From assembly GCF_000167195.1 (NCBI RefSeq), contig NZ_AADV02000003.1, positions 236,501-300,500 of the forward strand: a DNA stretch of 64,000 bases, given 5' to 3'. Position 1 is the first letter of the stretch, and each line of letters starts with the position of its first letter. A program made the translations under genes and the position numbers. Shown in pieces: positions 1-10,081 of the stretch. The DNA comes from Crocosphaera watsonii WH 8501. Lineage in GTDB: Bacteria > Cyanobacteriota > Cyanobacteriia > Cyanobacteriales > Microcystaceae. Below the pieces are notes generated by a model. It saw nothing but the letters and a program-made list of their open reading frames with translations, made no database searches and was not told the DNA's origin.

Positions 1-2033
1 GGGGTTTGGGTTTTTAAGTTTCCTAAGACAACTTCCATTGCCAAAGGATATCCTGCTAAAAGCTTCATTAACCGTTCAAAATTATCATCTGCTTTCACCT
101 TCTCTCGTTTCTTGGGGTTAGGAATCATTGCATCCAGTATTTTTTCTGCAAGTTCGGTTCTTGACTCCTTATCTAACCCCTGTAACGGATAACGGTAGAT
201 AATATTGTTGTTGGTATAAACATCTTTTAACCAACTTTCATCACTGCGAGATCCTAAAACTATTTTTGTATTTCCTCCCTTCAACCGTTTTAAGAGATAT
301 TTCAGTTTCTGCTGTTCATCTTTATCTAACGTATTTTGAATCGCTAAAGGTTGTCCCGTGACTGATTCTAAGTTGTCTAAAATTAAAACATGATTATGGG
401 ATCTTAAGTCTATAATCAATTTTCCTAATTTTGCAGCGTCTCCCATTGCTTGGAATGTACCGAACTGATACTTATCATAGAACTGCTGTCCGATGTTAAA
501 TATAATCTGTTCTACTGTCCAAGCTGTTTCATCGTATCCAAAGTAAAATATCTTGTCCACATAATGGGTTTTTGTCCACCATTCCCGTAAATAGTTCAAT
601 AAAGTAGTCTTTCCGGTTCCTCCCATTCCCTGTAATAACAAGACATTATGTTTCAACAATGACTTTTCTATTTTCAGTATCTCTAAGTCTCGTCCCACGA
701 AACCATATATAGGTAAAGGGAAACGATATGATTGTTCTAAGTCGGTGTAATATTTTTCTGTTTCCTCTGGTGTCATCTCCCGTAAATTAAAGTTAAGGGG
801 TTGATTGTTATATACGACGGGAAGTAACCAGTCTTCGAGATCAATAATCTCATTAAAATAAGCTTGTCTCTCTTTATTGTTGTATAACTCTAAACGACTT
901 AACCGTATCGCTTCAGTAATGGGTTGATTGTTAAATAACTGTCCATACAACTCTTTCATCATCAGCTTTGCAGCAGAAACAGTCACAGAATATGACATCC
1001 CTACAACCATCTGCATTCCTGCCTGTAACAAACGACTACTTAAACTGGTTTCATTACTATACTGTAGGCGCGCACCTTTTCCCACCTTAACTTTATTATC
1101 GTCTATTTTTTCTGTTTTGTCAAGCCTTATCTGTTTCCCAGATTGACAAGCATTGAGAATACAAACAGGAATATTTTTACCTGTTAATAAATCTGTTAAC
1201 TCTGCTGCTTCTACAGGAACGGCTTTACCTTTATTTTCTCCTTCAAAAAAAAGAAACGCTTTCACACCCTCATAAGGCTCTAAATCATCTAAACCATAAC
1301 CCCGTTGATAAAAATAACGACTCTTTTCTACACCATCTTGAAACTGCTTATAACTCATCAAACCACCATGTAAGTCAAAATGAATAATATGATAATAGTT
1401 ACGGCCCTTTTCTTGCAAATGCTTAGATAAACTTTCATAAGTACCAGGACGTAAAATATCCAGATTAACCCTCAGATTACCTTGTTCAATTAACTCTACT
1501 AAAGGACGGGAAATTGTCCGATAACCCACATCACTATCCTCATCCGGTCGAGCGATCACTGCTAATAAATTGATGACGGGAGAAACAGGAATATCAATAT
1601 TAATATTAATGGGATTAATTAAACGACGAGTCATCAAACAATCTACCGCAAAAGGCCGAGGTAAATCAGGATCTTTCATCCCTTCCCAGTGTAGTGCTTG
1701 AAACTCAGGGGTTTTACTTTGAATTTCAAAAGCGATCTCATTTATTTTAGGTTTTAGTTGACGGTAATCACTATAAAGAGCAAAATCTTGCTTAAAAACC
1801 TGTTCAAATAAAGACAACCCATAATCATTAACACTATCTGCCGCTTTTTTAGCAGTTTCTGTGTTTAACATGGGAGTCACTAACCACCCCTCAAAATACC
1901 ATTCTAAAAGGGTTTCATCTTCCTTGGTAAATGGATCTGAAACAGTAATAGAATATTCTTGATTATTAATAATTAATTGAGCAGAAAAACCGTTTTCTGT
2001 TTTCCCTTCTTCCCGTATGATAATTAATGACAT
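1..2033 (-). CDS. CHAT-protease / STAND NTPase (NLR-like) protein, C-terminus beyond window
   Basis: An open frame runs from an ATG at 2033 to the left window edge, about 677 codons, with no stop. The N-terminal ~350 residues hold a CHAT (caspase-like) domain: His222 in the motif HFDLHGG and Cys296 in LNACQSG form the expected His-Cys dyad. A STAND/NB-ARC-type ATPase follows, with a P-loop GMGGTGKTT (Lys475), a Walker B-like strand VLILDNLES, a sensor-like strand KIVLGSRSD and a GYPLAMEVV motif resembling plant NB-ARC GLPL. A C-terminal sensor repeat region probably lies outside the window. Family knowledge: CHAT-STAND proteins are predicted intracellular sensors that switch on proteolysis in conflict or cell-suicide systems. 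The target and trigger are unknown. It is divergent from the small membrane protein at 2258. Domain calls are firm; a defence role is inference. Confidence 0.85.
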   Translation of the reverse strand, partial: MSLIIIREEGKTENGFSAQLIINNQEYSITVSDPFTKEDETLLEWYFEGWLVTPMLNTETAKKAADSVNDYGLSLFEQVFKQDFALYSDYRQLKPKINEIAFEIQSKTPEFQALHWEGMKDPDLPRPFAVDCLMTRRLINPININIDIPVSPVINLLAVIARPDEDSDVGYRTISRPLVELIEQGNLRVNLDILRPGTYESLSKHLQEKGRNYYHIIHFDLHGGLMSYKQFQDGVEKSRYFYQRGYGLDDLEPYEGVKAFLFFEGENKGKAVPVEAAELTDLLTGKNIPVCILNACQSGKQIRLDKTEKIDDNKVKVGKGARLQYSNETSLSSRLLQAGMQMVVGMSYSVTVSAAKLMMKELYGQLFNNQPITEAIRLSRLELYNNKERQAYFNEIIDLEDWLLPVVYNNQPLNFNLREMTPEETEKYYTDLEQSYRFPLPIYGFVGRDLEILKIEKSLLKHNVLLLQGMGGTGKTTLLNYLREWWTKTHYVDKIFYFGYDETAWTVEQIIFNIGQQFYDKYQFGTFQAMGDAAKLGKLIIDLRSHNHVLILDNLESVTGQPLAIQNTLDKDEQQKLKYLLKRLKGGNTKIVLGSRSDESWLKDVYTNNNIIYRYPLQGLDKESRTELAEKILDAMIPNPKKREKVKADDNFERLMKLLAGYPLAMEVVLGNLKTQT

Positions 2034-2088
2034 AAAAAATAATAATATTATCTCCGTAGGGGTCAACAACTGTTAAACCCTACCAATG

Positions 2089-2200
2089 ATATAGCAATCA
2101 GTTATCAGTTGTGAGAATTAAGTGTATTCTGATCCCCCCAACCCCCCTTAATAAGGGGGGTTCTCGACATTCTCATGAATCATGATTATGATTGCTATAT
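2089..2200. repeat. MITE-like element with 12-bp perfect terminal inverted repeats
   Basis: The 112-bp segment begins with ATATAGCAATCA and ends with its exact reverse complement TGATTGCTATAT. Its centre carries a GC-rich hairpin with CCCCCCTTAATAAGGGGGG. It has no coding capacity. A related element lies at 2696-2821, on the other side of the small gene between them. Confidence 0.6.
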
Positions 2201-2257
2201 ATATATAATAAACAATAAGATGGGCAATGCCCAACCTACAATAAACTAAGATTAGTT

Positions 2258-2674
2258 ATGACTACAAAATTAAGCTTATCAGACATAGAATATTGGCAGA
2301 AACAATGGCCAAAAGATGAAGCAACAGAAACAGCATTTGAAATGATTTTGACAGAAGATGGAGATATAGAAACAGCTTTTAATGAGTTATTTAAAGCAAA
2401 AAATGAAACTATTCAATACGGAAATAAATCCTTATGGGAAGTAACCTTAAACGTACTTCGTAAAGAAATTTGCAATAAAAATGATAGTTTAAAAAGCGAA
2501 ATCAAAAACTTACGAAAAAATCCTAAAGAAACCGCTATTATTACAGGAATTATTGTATCTATTATCGATAAATGTCAGTTACCTCTAGATACAGGTTTAG
2601 CCACAATGATAGTATTATGGATCTTAAAAGTTGGTATAGATATTTTTTGTGACTATACAGAAAATGACCAATAA
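2258..2674 (+). CDS. Small protein with C-terminal hydrophobic hairpin, divergent from CHAT-STAND gene
   Basis: This 138-residue protein has a charged, helical N-terminal ~95 residues starting with LSLSDIEYWQKQWP. It ends with two hydrophobic segments, about residues 99-112 and 117-132, separated by a short DKCQLPLDTG turn, then FCDYTENDQ. I recall similar small cyanobacterial proteins with a GLAT segment and a terminal FC motif, but cannot verify this. The N-terminal part could be an adaptor-like effector-associated domain and the hairpin could insert in membranes; both are inferences. It shares the ~224-bp divergent intergenic region with the CHAT-STAND gene and is bracketed by two MITE-like elements. 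No strong ribosome binding site precedes its ATG. Confidence 0.6.
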   Translation: MTTKLSLSDIEYWQKQWPKDEATETAFEMILTEDGDIETAFNELFKAKNETIQYGNKSLWEVTLNVLRKEICNKNDSLKSEIKNLRKNPKETAIITGIIVSIIDKCQLPLDTGLATMIVLWILKVGIDIFCDYTENDQ

Positions 2675-2695
2675 TGTAACAACAATAATGTAATA

Positions 2696-2821
2696 ATATA
2701 GCAATCACCGAATGGTTCATGAGATTATAGAGATCCCCCCTTTAGTTCCCCCCTTAATAAGGGGGGTTAGGGGGGATAAGTTTCAACATTAATTCCCACA
2801 ACTGATAAATGATTTCTATAT
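2696..2821. repeat. Second MITE-like element of the same family
   Basis: It begins with ATATAGCAATCA and ends with TGATTTCTATAT, which matches the reverse complement at 11 of 12 positions. Its core is a long GC-rich hairpin containing CCCCCCTTAATAAGGGGGG, shared with the element at 2089-2200. It lies just downstream of the small membrane protein gene. Confidence 0.55.
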
Positions 2822-2900
2822 AAAAGGAATGTGTTGATAAACAATTAATTATCAGCTTTTAGTAATATCATAATATTTTTTTGTACTGCTATAAAATTAA

Positions 2901-3692
2901 CTACTTAATCCACTCAGAAAAATCTTGAGAAAAGGTATATAAAGAAAGTAAATTGATAGTAGAATCTTGTTTAACAAGTTCATGACTTTTGATTGTATTA
3001 TATCCCCAGTCAGCTAAAAATAAGTTAACTTCTGTTAAATATTCTTGACTTTTTACTTTATTTAAAGTCTTTAATAAGTCCTCAATAAACCATAAATTAT
3101 TAGGAGTTTCTTGATTAATTTTAAGGATTTGACGTAAAGTATCAAACTTTGGTTGTTTAACTTCTTTGCCAAAAATATGATCTTCAGGAAAAGACAAATT
3201 TTGTTTTTTTAAAAGCTGTTTAACAAATCTTCCTTCTTTGGTTGTGACAATATATAAAAGGGTAGAAGAATCTAACAGTTTACCTAACTTTTCTAACACC
3301 CCTGGATAAAATTCATGTAAAGCTAACCAGTTATCTAAGTCTGTTTGAATCCAATGATCTCTCACTCCATCAAGTGCTGACATTACTTGTTGTTTATTTA
3401 AGTTTTCTTTGGTAACAATTTCTGAACAAACATTATGCCAGTTACTTTCAATATTGTCCTGTTCATACTGTAATACTAATGCTCGTAATAAAATAGGCAT
3501 TTCCCACCCTGTTTCGATGACGGGGCGTAATTTATAAAAAGAATTTGCCCATATTTCTAAATCATTTTGAGAGTCATCTTTCCATAGTTTCTGATAAGTT
3601 CTTAGGGTTGTTTGAAAATACTCCTTTAACCCATTACAAATGACACCATCAAAATCAAGGGCTAAAATTTTCGGCTTATCGATCATGCTCAT
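2901..3692 (-). CDS. HAD-superfamily hydrolase
   Basis: This 263-residue protein opens with the HAD motif I DFDGVICNG, giving the nucleophile and acid/base aspartates. A large helical cap region follows, then the motif II-like IVTTKEGRF, a lysine-containing stretch around FGKEVKQ, and an acidic motif IV-like region WFIEDLL. The family catalyses phosphoester hydrolysis on small phosphorylated metabolites; the substrate cannot be read from sequence. It lies downstream of the sugar aminotransferase in the same direction with a ~90-bp gap, so it may belong to the glycan locus. ATGs at 3692 and 3686 are both possible starts. Confidence 0.8.
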   Translation of the reverse strand: MSMIDKPKILALDFDGVICNGLKEYFQTTLRTYQKLWKDDSQNDLEIWANSFYKLRPVIETGWEMPILLRALVLQYEQDNIESNWHNVCSEIVTKENLNKQQVMSALDGVRDHWIQTDLDNWLALHEFYPGVLEKLGKLLDSSTLLYIVTTKEGRFVKQLLKKQNLSFPEDHIFGKEVKQPKFDTLRQILKINQETPNNLWFIEDLLKTLNKVKSQEYLTEVNLFLADWGYNTIKSHELVKQDSTINLLSLYTFSQDFSEWIK

Positions 3693-3782
3693 TAGTTAAT
3701 AAAATTATTGCTATTTATTGAGTTTAACTTAATTGAAAAACTCTTGTTTCTTCTTTTTCTTGTAAATTGTATTTAGCTAATT

Positions 3783-4901
3783 TTAGTTAAACACTTCTTT
3801 AACAGCTATAACAACCTGTTTCATCTGATCTTCTGTTAAAGCTAAACCACTGGGAACATAAAAACCTCGACGAGATAACCTTTCTGCTACAGGGCAAGAA
3901 ACGTCTTTTAAGAGTCCCATTTTATGGAAAACGGGTTGTTCGTGCATTCCCCAGAAAAAGGGACGAGTTCCTATTTTTTTCTCTCGTAACCGTTGCATTG
4001 CTTCTGCTGCATCAAAGGGAACGTCATCTTTTATAATCATCCCATAAACCCAATAAATACTCTCAGCATAATCAGTTTTAACTAAGGACAATTCTAGCTG
4101 AGAAACTTCGGCTAAAAGTTCAGTATAAAAAGCCCCCATTTTGCGCTTTCGTTGCACAAATTCTGGTAATCTTTCCAATTGTGCTAAACCAACAGCAGCT
4201 TGTAGATTGGTAAAGCGTAAATTCCAACCTAACTCTTCATGAATAAAACGTCTTTGTGGTTGAAAACAAAGGTTACGTAAGGAGCGACATTTTTCGGCTA
4301 AACTATCATCATCGGTGACAATTATTCCCCCTTCTCCTGTGGTAACGTGCTTGTTAGGATAAAAGCTAAAGGTACTAATACCCCCGAAACTACCACAGGG
4401 TTTATCCCTGTAGGTTTGCCCGTGCATTTCTGCTGCATCTTCGATAATTTTTAAGCCATATTTATCAGCCAATTCCAAGACGGGGTTCATATCTACAGGG
4501 AGACCATAAATATGAACTACCATGATCGCTTTTGTTTTGGGGGTAATTTTGGCTTCTATTTGGCTAACATCCATATTCCAGGTGAGAGGATCGCAATCTA
4601 CCACCACAGGAATACCTCCGGCTCTGACAATGGCTGCACCACAAGATATGATGGTAAAGGTAGGTAGAATGACCTCATCTCCTGCTTGGATGTCTAAGGC
4701 AACCACCGCAGCATCTAAAGCAACTGAACCATTACAGACAGTAATAGCGTGTTTTCTACGGACGGTTTCAGCAAATTTGGCCTCAAACTGCTTCACAAAG
4801 GGACCCCCTGAAGAGATCCAACCAGTGTCGATACATTCGTTCAAATATTTTTTCTCATTACCGTCTAGTAAGGGTTCGTTAACAGGGATAAAGTCAGCCA
4901 T
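3783..4901 (-). CDS. DegT/DnrJ/EryC1/StrS-family sugar aminotransferase
   Basis: This intact 372-residue PLP-dependent enzyme is the usual length for its family. It shows the N-terminal FIPVNEPLLDGNEKKYL and GPFVKQFE segments, a cofactor-contacting aspartate in IIEDAAEMHG, and the Schiff-base lysine in SFYPNKHVTTGEGG. These enzymes transfer an amino group to keto-sugar nucleotides to make amino sugars for surface polysaccharides or glycans. The upstream genes in the same direction are a cupin (broken) and a membrane glycosyltransferase (broken). It therefore probably served a polysaccharide pathway that is no longer complete here. The exact sugar product is unknown. Confidence 0.9.
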   Translation of the reverse strand: MADFIPVNEPLLDGNEKKYLNECIDTGWISSGGPFVKQFEAKFAETVRRKHAITVCNGSVALDAAVVALDIQAGDEVILPTFTIISCGAAIVRAGGIPVVVDCDPLTWNMDVSQIEAKITPKTKAIMVVHIYGLPVDMNPVLELADKYGLKIIEDAAEMHGQTYRDKPCGSFGGISTFSFYPNKHVTTGEGGIIVTDDDSLAEKCRSLRNLCFQPQRRFIHEELGWNLRFTNLQAAVGLAQLERLPEFVQRKRKMGAFYTELLAEVSQLELSLVKTDYAESIYWVYGMIIKDDVPFDAAEAMQRLREKKIGTRPFFWGMHEQPVFHKMGLLKDVSCPVAERLSRRGFYVPSGLALTEDQMKQVVIAVKEVFN

Positions 4902-4948
4902 GATAATTATAGTTTCAGGATAAATAGTTATTAAGCTAGTTCCAATTT

Positions 4949-5403
4949 TTATTTTATATCGGCCTGACTCCCATCAATACCTGAAAAACGAACTTTATCG
5001 TTATCTCCAACATAGGGGCCTTGTTTAACCTCAATCATTTCTAGTTCTTCTAAAACTTCAAACCCATGACCACCCTTAATTAAGAGGATAACATCACCTG
5101 CTTTTAAAACACGACTTTCTAAATAATCCCGATGGTCGTTATAAAAATCTACTCGTAGTTTCCCTCTTTTAATTAATAAGACTTCTTGGGTAAAAAAACC
5201 TCTCGGCGAACTTGTCTATGAATGTGAGGTTTAATAACTTTCCCTTCTGGATGTCTCATGTAAGCAAGTTGCTGAGAGTAACTATCTGGGGTGAAAAAAT
5301 GAATCCCTGGTTGACGAAACTCATAGGGAAGAACAATGGCTAAAACTTGTCCATTATAAGTAATTTCTTCTACCATGCTTTGAGTAGTGGTTTGTTGAAT
5401 CAT
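4949..5403 (-). pseudogene. Cupin-fold sugar-modification protein, broken by a one-base frameshift
   Basis: The ATG at 5403 gives about 72 correct residues, including HPEGKVIKPHIHRQ, a typical cupin metal-binding strand. The frame is then lost in a 7-A run (5192-5198 on the plus strand). Continuing in the neighbouring frame gives TQEVLLIKRGKLRVDFY, then LKAGDVILLIKGGHGFEVLE, ending at a TAA at 4949. One missing base in the homopolymer explains the break. Together the parts make a ~150-residue cupin of the type found in nucleotide-sugar and glycan gene clusters. A sequencing error in the A run is an alternative to true decay. Confidence 0.75.
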
Positions 5404-5502
5404 GATATTAAGTTTAATGAGTAAAAATTTGCCTCTATTTTTGGATTGTATCAGGTTATTTGGTTAATGTCGAATTGGAGATCAAAGTTCCTGCAAGTTA
5501 AC

Positions 5503-7321
5503 TTAATTAACATCCATAACTTTTGCTTCATAAAGGGTGTACTTTCCTTTCTCTCCCAAAGGATTAAATTGAACCTGAAAAAGTGCGTTACTGTTATCTT
5601 CTAGGGTGAATGGTTTAGAAGGAGAAGTGGGAATTTCACACTTACGGAAAGGATAACAAACATAAATAAAATCTGACTGCTCATTTTGGGTTAGTATTTG
5701 ACCTAGCTTGATCAAATTCTCTGGTTGGTCTACTCGGAAAAATAGTTTATCCTTTCTTAAAGGAGACTCTAATTTTTGCGCTGCATATTGATGAGACACT
5801 ACCACAACTTGACGGGGATCATTATGTAAAAAATCGATAGTTTCGGTGACTCCTTGATGGCTCTTCTGGAAAAAATTTGTCCCTAAATACATATTTTTAT
5901 ACAATCCAATTATAACAAATACGGAGAAGAGGAAAATTGTATAATATTTAATAATCGATTTGGAGTTGTCCAGAAAAACTTGCAATTGCTGAACAACCAT
6001 AATCGAGAAAAAAGGCAGCAGAATTAGGAGATATCTCTGTCCCCATTGTTTTCCTCCCACAGCGATTTCATCTGAACCAGAATCTACTAATAAGCCAACC
6101 CCTATAGTAAATAATAACCCCATCACATAAACTAAAGCCATCCTTTGGGTTACATTGATTTCTTCTTTCCAAGCTAACAATAACCAGATCGCAGACAAAA
6201 TAATTACAATACCATAAAGTTTAACAAAAAGTTTTATTTCTACCAAGCCATGAGTATTGACCCAATAGACGCTGGTGATTAGAGAAAAGATAATAAAAGT
6301 GATAAAAATGATTCTTGGCGTTTTTTCTTGATAGTTTTTTTACCAAAAATAATAATAGGTAAAGTAAAGAGAAACAAGCAACAGGATAAAACTCAAAAAA
6401 GGTAACTATAATTTCTAGAAAACTCTCCCAAGCTTCCCTTAAACGCCTAGCTATTGAGAATCCTTCGACAATTTGTAGGGCATGAATTCCTAAAAAATGA
6501 CCATATACTATTTGATTACTAATAAAAAATAAGCCAACAGTACCATACATCATGACAATAAAAATCCAGCCCTTATCCCCTAAATACGAAAGTTTATCTA
6601 AGTTCAGTAGCTTCGGCAAATCCAGATTATTTTCAAACATTTTATTAGATACTAATCTGAGAATTATCATCACACCCACTAAAAATGTTAACGTAGCAAC
6701 CATCGCCAAAAATTCTGAGCGTATCCAAGCAGATAAGCCAACGAAAAAACCAGCCCAAATTGCTTCTTTTACTGTTACTGATTCCCTCGGTATCAATAAA
6801 ATTATCATCCCAATTAAACAAAAGAGAACCGCTAAAGTATGCTCCCAATACATACCAGCGTATAAAGTCAAGTTAGAGGCAAAAATCAAGAGAAATACAG
6901 CTAAACATTGCTGAAATGGACTCAATTTTACATAACGACAATAAAGATTAAAACCAATCCAAATCAACCAAGTAGAAACCAAGGGAATAAAATATAAACC
7001 CCGTTCACCAAATAAAGTATAAAAAGGAGCCGTAATCAAAGAAAAAGGATAAGGAAAGGTGATGTAATAACGATCATTCAAGTAATAAACAAACGGTTCT
7101 TCATAAGGGTATAACCCATTCTCCCATAGTTGATGAATCCACTCAGCATCAGGGGTAATTAAATCAATGCGCAAGTTGCCCTCACCCAACTGTTGCGCTA
7201 ATAAAGCCTTAAGTCCACCATCCCCACTAAAATAAACCCCGTTGGGGACTTGCCCTAGCAAATACAGGGAAAAAGCGACACCAGCACCTATAATAAACCA
7301 AGATAATCTATATTTAGCCAT
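5503..7321 (-). pseudogene. Multi-pass membrane glycosyltransferase (GT39/ArnT-like), frameshifted
   Basis: The ATG at 7321 starts a membrane protein with a first hydrophobic helix and a large outer loop containing VYFSGDGGLKALLAQQ. This loop resembles the catalytic loop of polyprenyl-phosphate-sugar transferases. At least eight hydrophobic helices follow. Near 6321-6326 a run of six T on the plus strand shifts the frame. The other frame continues smoothly as TPRIIFITFIIFSLITSVYW and then into the 247-residue C-terminal part ending at 5503. The full protein would be about 605 residues. One extra base explains the break. Its likely role was adding a sugar from a lipid carrier to an extracytoplasmic acceptor in the adjacent glycan locus. 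Confidence 0.75.
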
Positions 7322-7380
7322 TTTTGTTAAATCGCTTTTATTAGTTAAACTGAGACAATGTTATATCCTGTTAAAGGATT

Positions 7381-8032
7381 ATGCAGAAACTTTTAAAATT
7401 AGCTCCTTGGGCGATCGCCGCAGCGGCAGCCTGGTCATTGGGATTTATCTATAATGTCTATTACGGTGGTGAATTAAGCTTCTTAAGGGGGATGTATTTT
7501 CAAAAAATGTCCCTAGCAGCACAAGTCAAAGACTCTCCTCGATTATTAATTTTAGGGGGTTCCTAGTCTCAGGCCCCTCACCAAGTCTGCTGTTGATCTA
7601 GTGGAAAAAGGACGTTTTACAGGTTACTATTCCGAACCTTTAACCGAAAAAGGCGATCCCAGCACGGTTAAATATCGTGACGGGAAATGGTGGCAATGGA
7701 CAATTCATAAATCCATTTCTCCCCATGCAGTTAAAAGAATTAAACAGTTTCGGCAAGAAGTAGAGGACAAAGATGCTACTTTAATTCTATCTTTGCCTTG
7801 GGTTTACGCCAGTCAAGATGAAAAAACTTTATCAAGTATGGAGGATATTAGCAAAAAATTAAGCAAAATTGCTCCTCTTGTTTATGATAAGAATGATTAC
7901 AATTTAAAGACTGATTCTAGTTTATTTGCTGATACTCATCATAACCTTGTTTTTGAAGGGAGAAAACTACGCTCAGAACAATTGGCCGAACAACTAAAAC
8001 CTGTCATCAATACAATTAACAGTGAACAGTGA
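7381..8032 (+). pseudogene. Membrane-anchored SGNH/DUF1574-like protein with internal deletion
   Basis: The first 61 codons encode an N-terminal membrane anchor and reach RLLILGGS, the glycine-serine nucleophile region of SGNH-type hydrolases. A TAG follows immediately at 7564. The next stretch, in the +1 frame, resumes as PLTKSAVDLVEKGRFTGYYS and continues to KLRSEQLAEQL, a plausible C-terminal domain containing DTHHN. The long middle expected between these blocks is absent, so an internal deletion of many codons plus a frame change is the simplest reading. It was probably an acyl or glycan-modifying partner of the neighbouring genes. Family assignment is tentative. Confidence 0.55.
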
Positions 8033-8082
8033 ACAGTTAACTGTTACCTGAACAATTTTTATAATAAAATTTAATAACTGAT

Positions 8083-9978
8083 ATGAATCAAGAAAAATTT
8101 TCAAAATTGACAAATATTTTTGGACTAGACCTGCGATCGCTTGCTGTTTTTAGGATAGGTTTAGCTTTAGTGGTTATGGCTGATTTGTTCAGCCGTTTTA
8201 GAGGTGTTTCCGCACATTATACGGATCAAGGTGTGTTACCTAGAGAAGCTTTACATTCCAATTTATTTGCTTCTTTTATCGCCCTTCAACCGGAATCTAA
8301 TTCTTTACTTCACCCTTGGTATTGGTCGTTAAATCTACTTAATGGTGGTTTATGGTTTCAAACTTTCCTCTTTATAATCGCTTTCATTCTTTGTTTATGC
8401 TTATTAGTCGGCTATCGGACTAGACTGGCAGTTATTGCGGTTTGGGCGTTAAATATTTCTCTACAAAATCGTAATCCTGCCTTAATATTTGCTGGGGATG
8501 ATGTTTTGTGAGCAATGCTTTTTTGGTCGATGTTTTTGCCGTTAGGTTGCTCCTATTCTATTGATAGTGCTTTCAATTCTAACCCGAAACCTTTACCAAA
8601 AAAGGTCATGAATGTAGCTACATTAGCCTTCATGATACAACTAATATTTATCTATAGTTGGTCAGCAGCTTATAAAACAAAAAGCGAACTTTGGTGGACC
8701 GATGGTGATGCAGTTTATTATTCTCTTCATTTCGATCAATATGCCACAGAATTTGGTCATTTGCTCTTAGGTTTTCCCATTCCTATTCTACAAATACTAA
8801 CCTTTGGGGCGTTAATTTTTGAATGGATAGGACCATTTTTAATTTTTATTCCTGTTCGGACTAGCTTCTTTCGTTGTCTTGCTATTATTTCTTTTATTCT
8901 TCTATATATTGGTTTTGAATTATGTTTTGCAATTGGGGTTTTAAGTTACCTAAGTATTGTTAATTGGTTGGCATTATTACCCACAGAAGTATGAGACAAA
9001 CTACAAGAAAAAGTTAGTACAAAATCTCGAAGAGGATTAACAATTTACTACGATAAAGATTGTGGTTTTTGTAAGAAAGTGGTGCATGGAATTCGTACTT
9101 TATTAATCTTACCAGGAACCCCTTTATTAGAAGCACAAGGTGACGAATCTATCTACGAAGATATGTTAGAAAAGAATTCTTGGGTTGTGGTAGATTGGCA
9201 AGAAAAACGTCATTATAAATTTGAGGCGATCGCCTATGTAGTGAGTCTTTCTCCTATTCTATTTTTCTTAGAACCTTTATTACGTTGGAAACCCATGATG
9301 AATGGGGGAACAAAGTTCTATGAAATGATTGCTTCTAACCGCAAAGTTGCAGGAAATTTTACCAAACCTTTTAAGTTTCATCCTTTAAGTGTTCAATCTT
9401 CTTCTCCTTTTAATCTAGTTGTCCTATTACTATTATTATTAACAACTATGTGGAATCTAAAAGGGTTTCTTGAGCAAACAGTTGCCCGTAATGAAGAGTA
9501 TCGCAATAATAATAAAAAAGATTGGATTTTGTTTACCCGTAATTTATTAAATCGTCGCACTTTTCAACGGATTAATATTATTGGTTATTTAACCCGTTTA
9601 GATCAGTCTTGGAGTATTTTCGCCCCAGAACCACCAAGGGATGACGGATGGCACGTTATTCTTGGAAAATTAAACAATGGCGAAACAGTCAACCTTCTTG
9701 ATGAAAATAGTCCTATTTCTTGGGATAAACCTACCTTAAAACAACGCCGACAAATCTATCAAACTATTCAATGGCGTGTCTATTATATTAACCTTAACCG
9801 TGCCATTGGACAAAAACTTTATCCCCATTTTGTTGACTACTTAATTCGAGAATGGAACAATAATCATCCTCCTGAGGAACAGTTAGAAAGTCTAGAAATT
9901 TACTTCATGGAAGAAAGGACAGTTCCCCCAGGAGAAGAACAACCAATTAATAAGGAAAAAGTCTGGCCAAAATCTTAG
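8083..9978 (+). pseudogene. HTTM-domain membrane protein fused to DCC (DUF393) domain, two in-frame TGA codons
   Basis: A single reading frame runs from 8083 to 9978 with TGA codons at 8509-8511 and 8992-8994 and no frameshift. The first ~300 residues are an HTTM (vitamin K-dependent gamma-carboxylase-like) membrane domain with RSLAVFRIGLALVVMADL and YTDQGVLPRE. After the second stop comes a thioredoxin-like DCC motif YYDKDCGFCKK, then a long C-terminal region that includes another hydrophobic helix. The flanking words DDVL-stop-AMLFW and LLPTEV-stop-DKLQ suggest lost Arg (CGA) and Trp (TGG) codons. HTTM proteins are integral membrane proteins of mostly unknown enzymology. It lies in the decaying glycan locus. 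Confidence 0.8.
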
Positions 9979-10081
9979 TTCAATAATGGACAATTATCTC
10001 TTATGTCAATGAAAGAGGATTGATAAAAATGAATATTTTTGTCGTTTTTATCCTTTTAAGGAGAGGTTTTAAAGCGAATTA

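Noticed and set aside
8509-8994. In-frame TGA codons in the HTTM/DCC gene as selenocysteine or recoded stops.
   Set aside because: No SECIS-like element was recognised, neighbours carry TAA stops of the same kind, and the contexts fit lost Arg and Trp codons.
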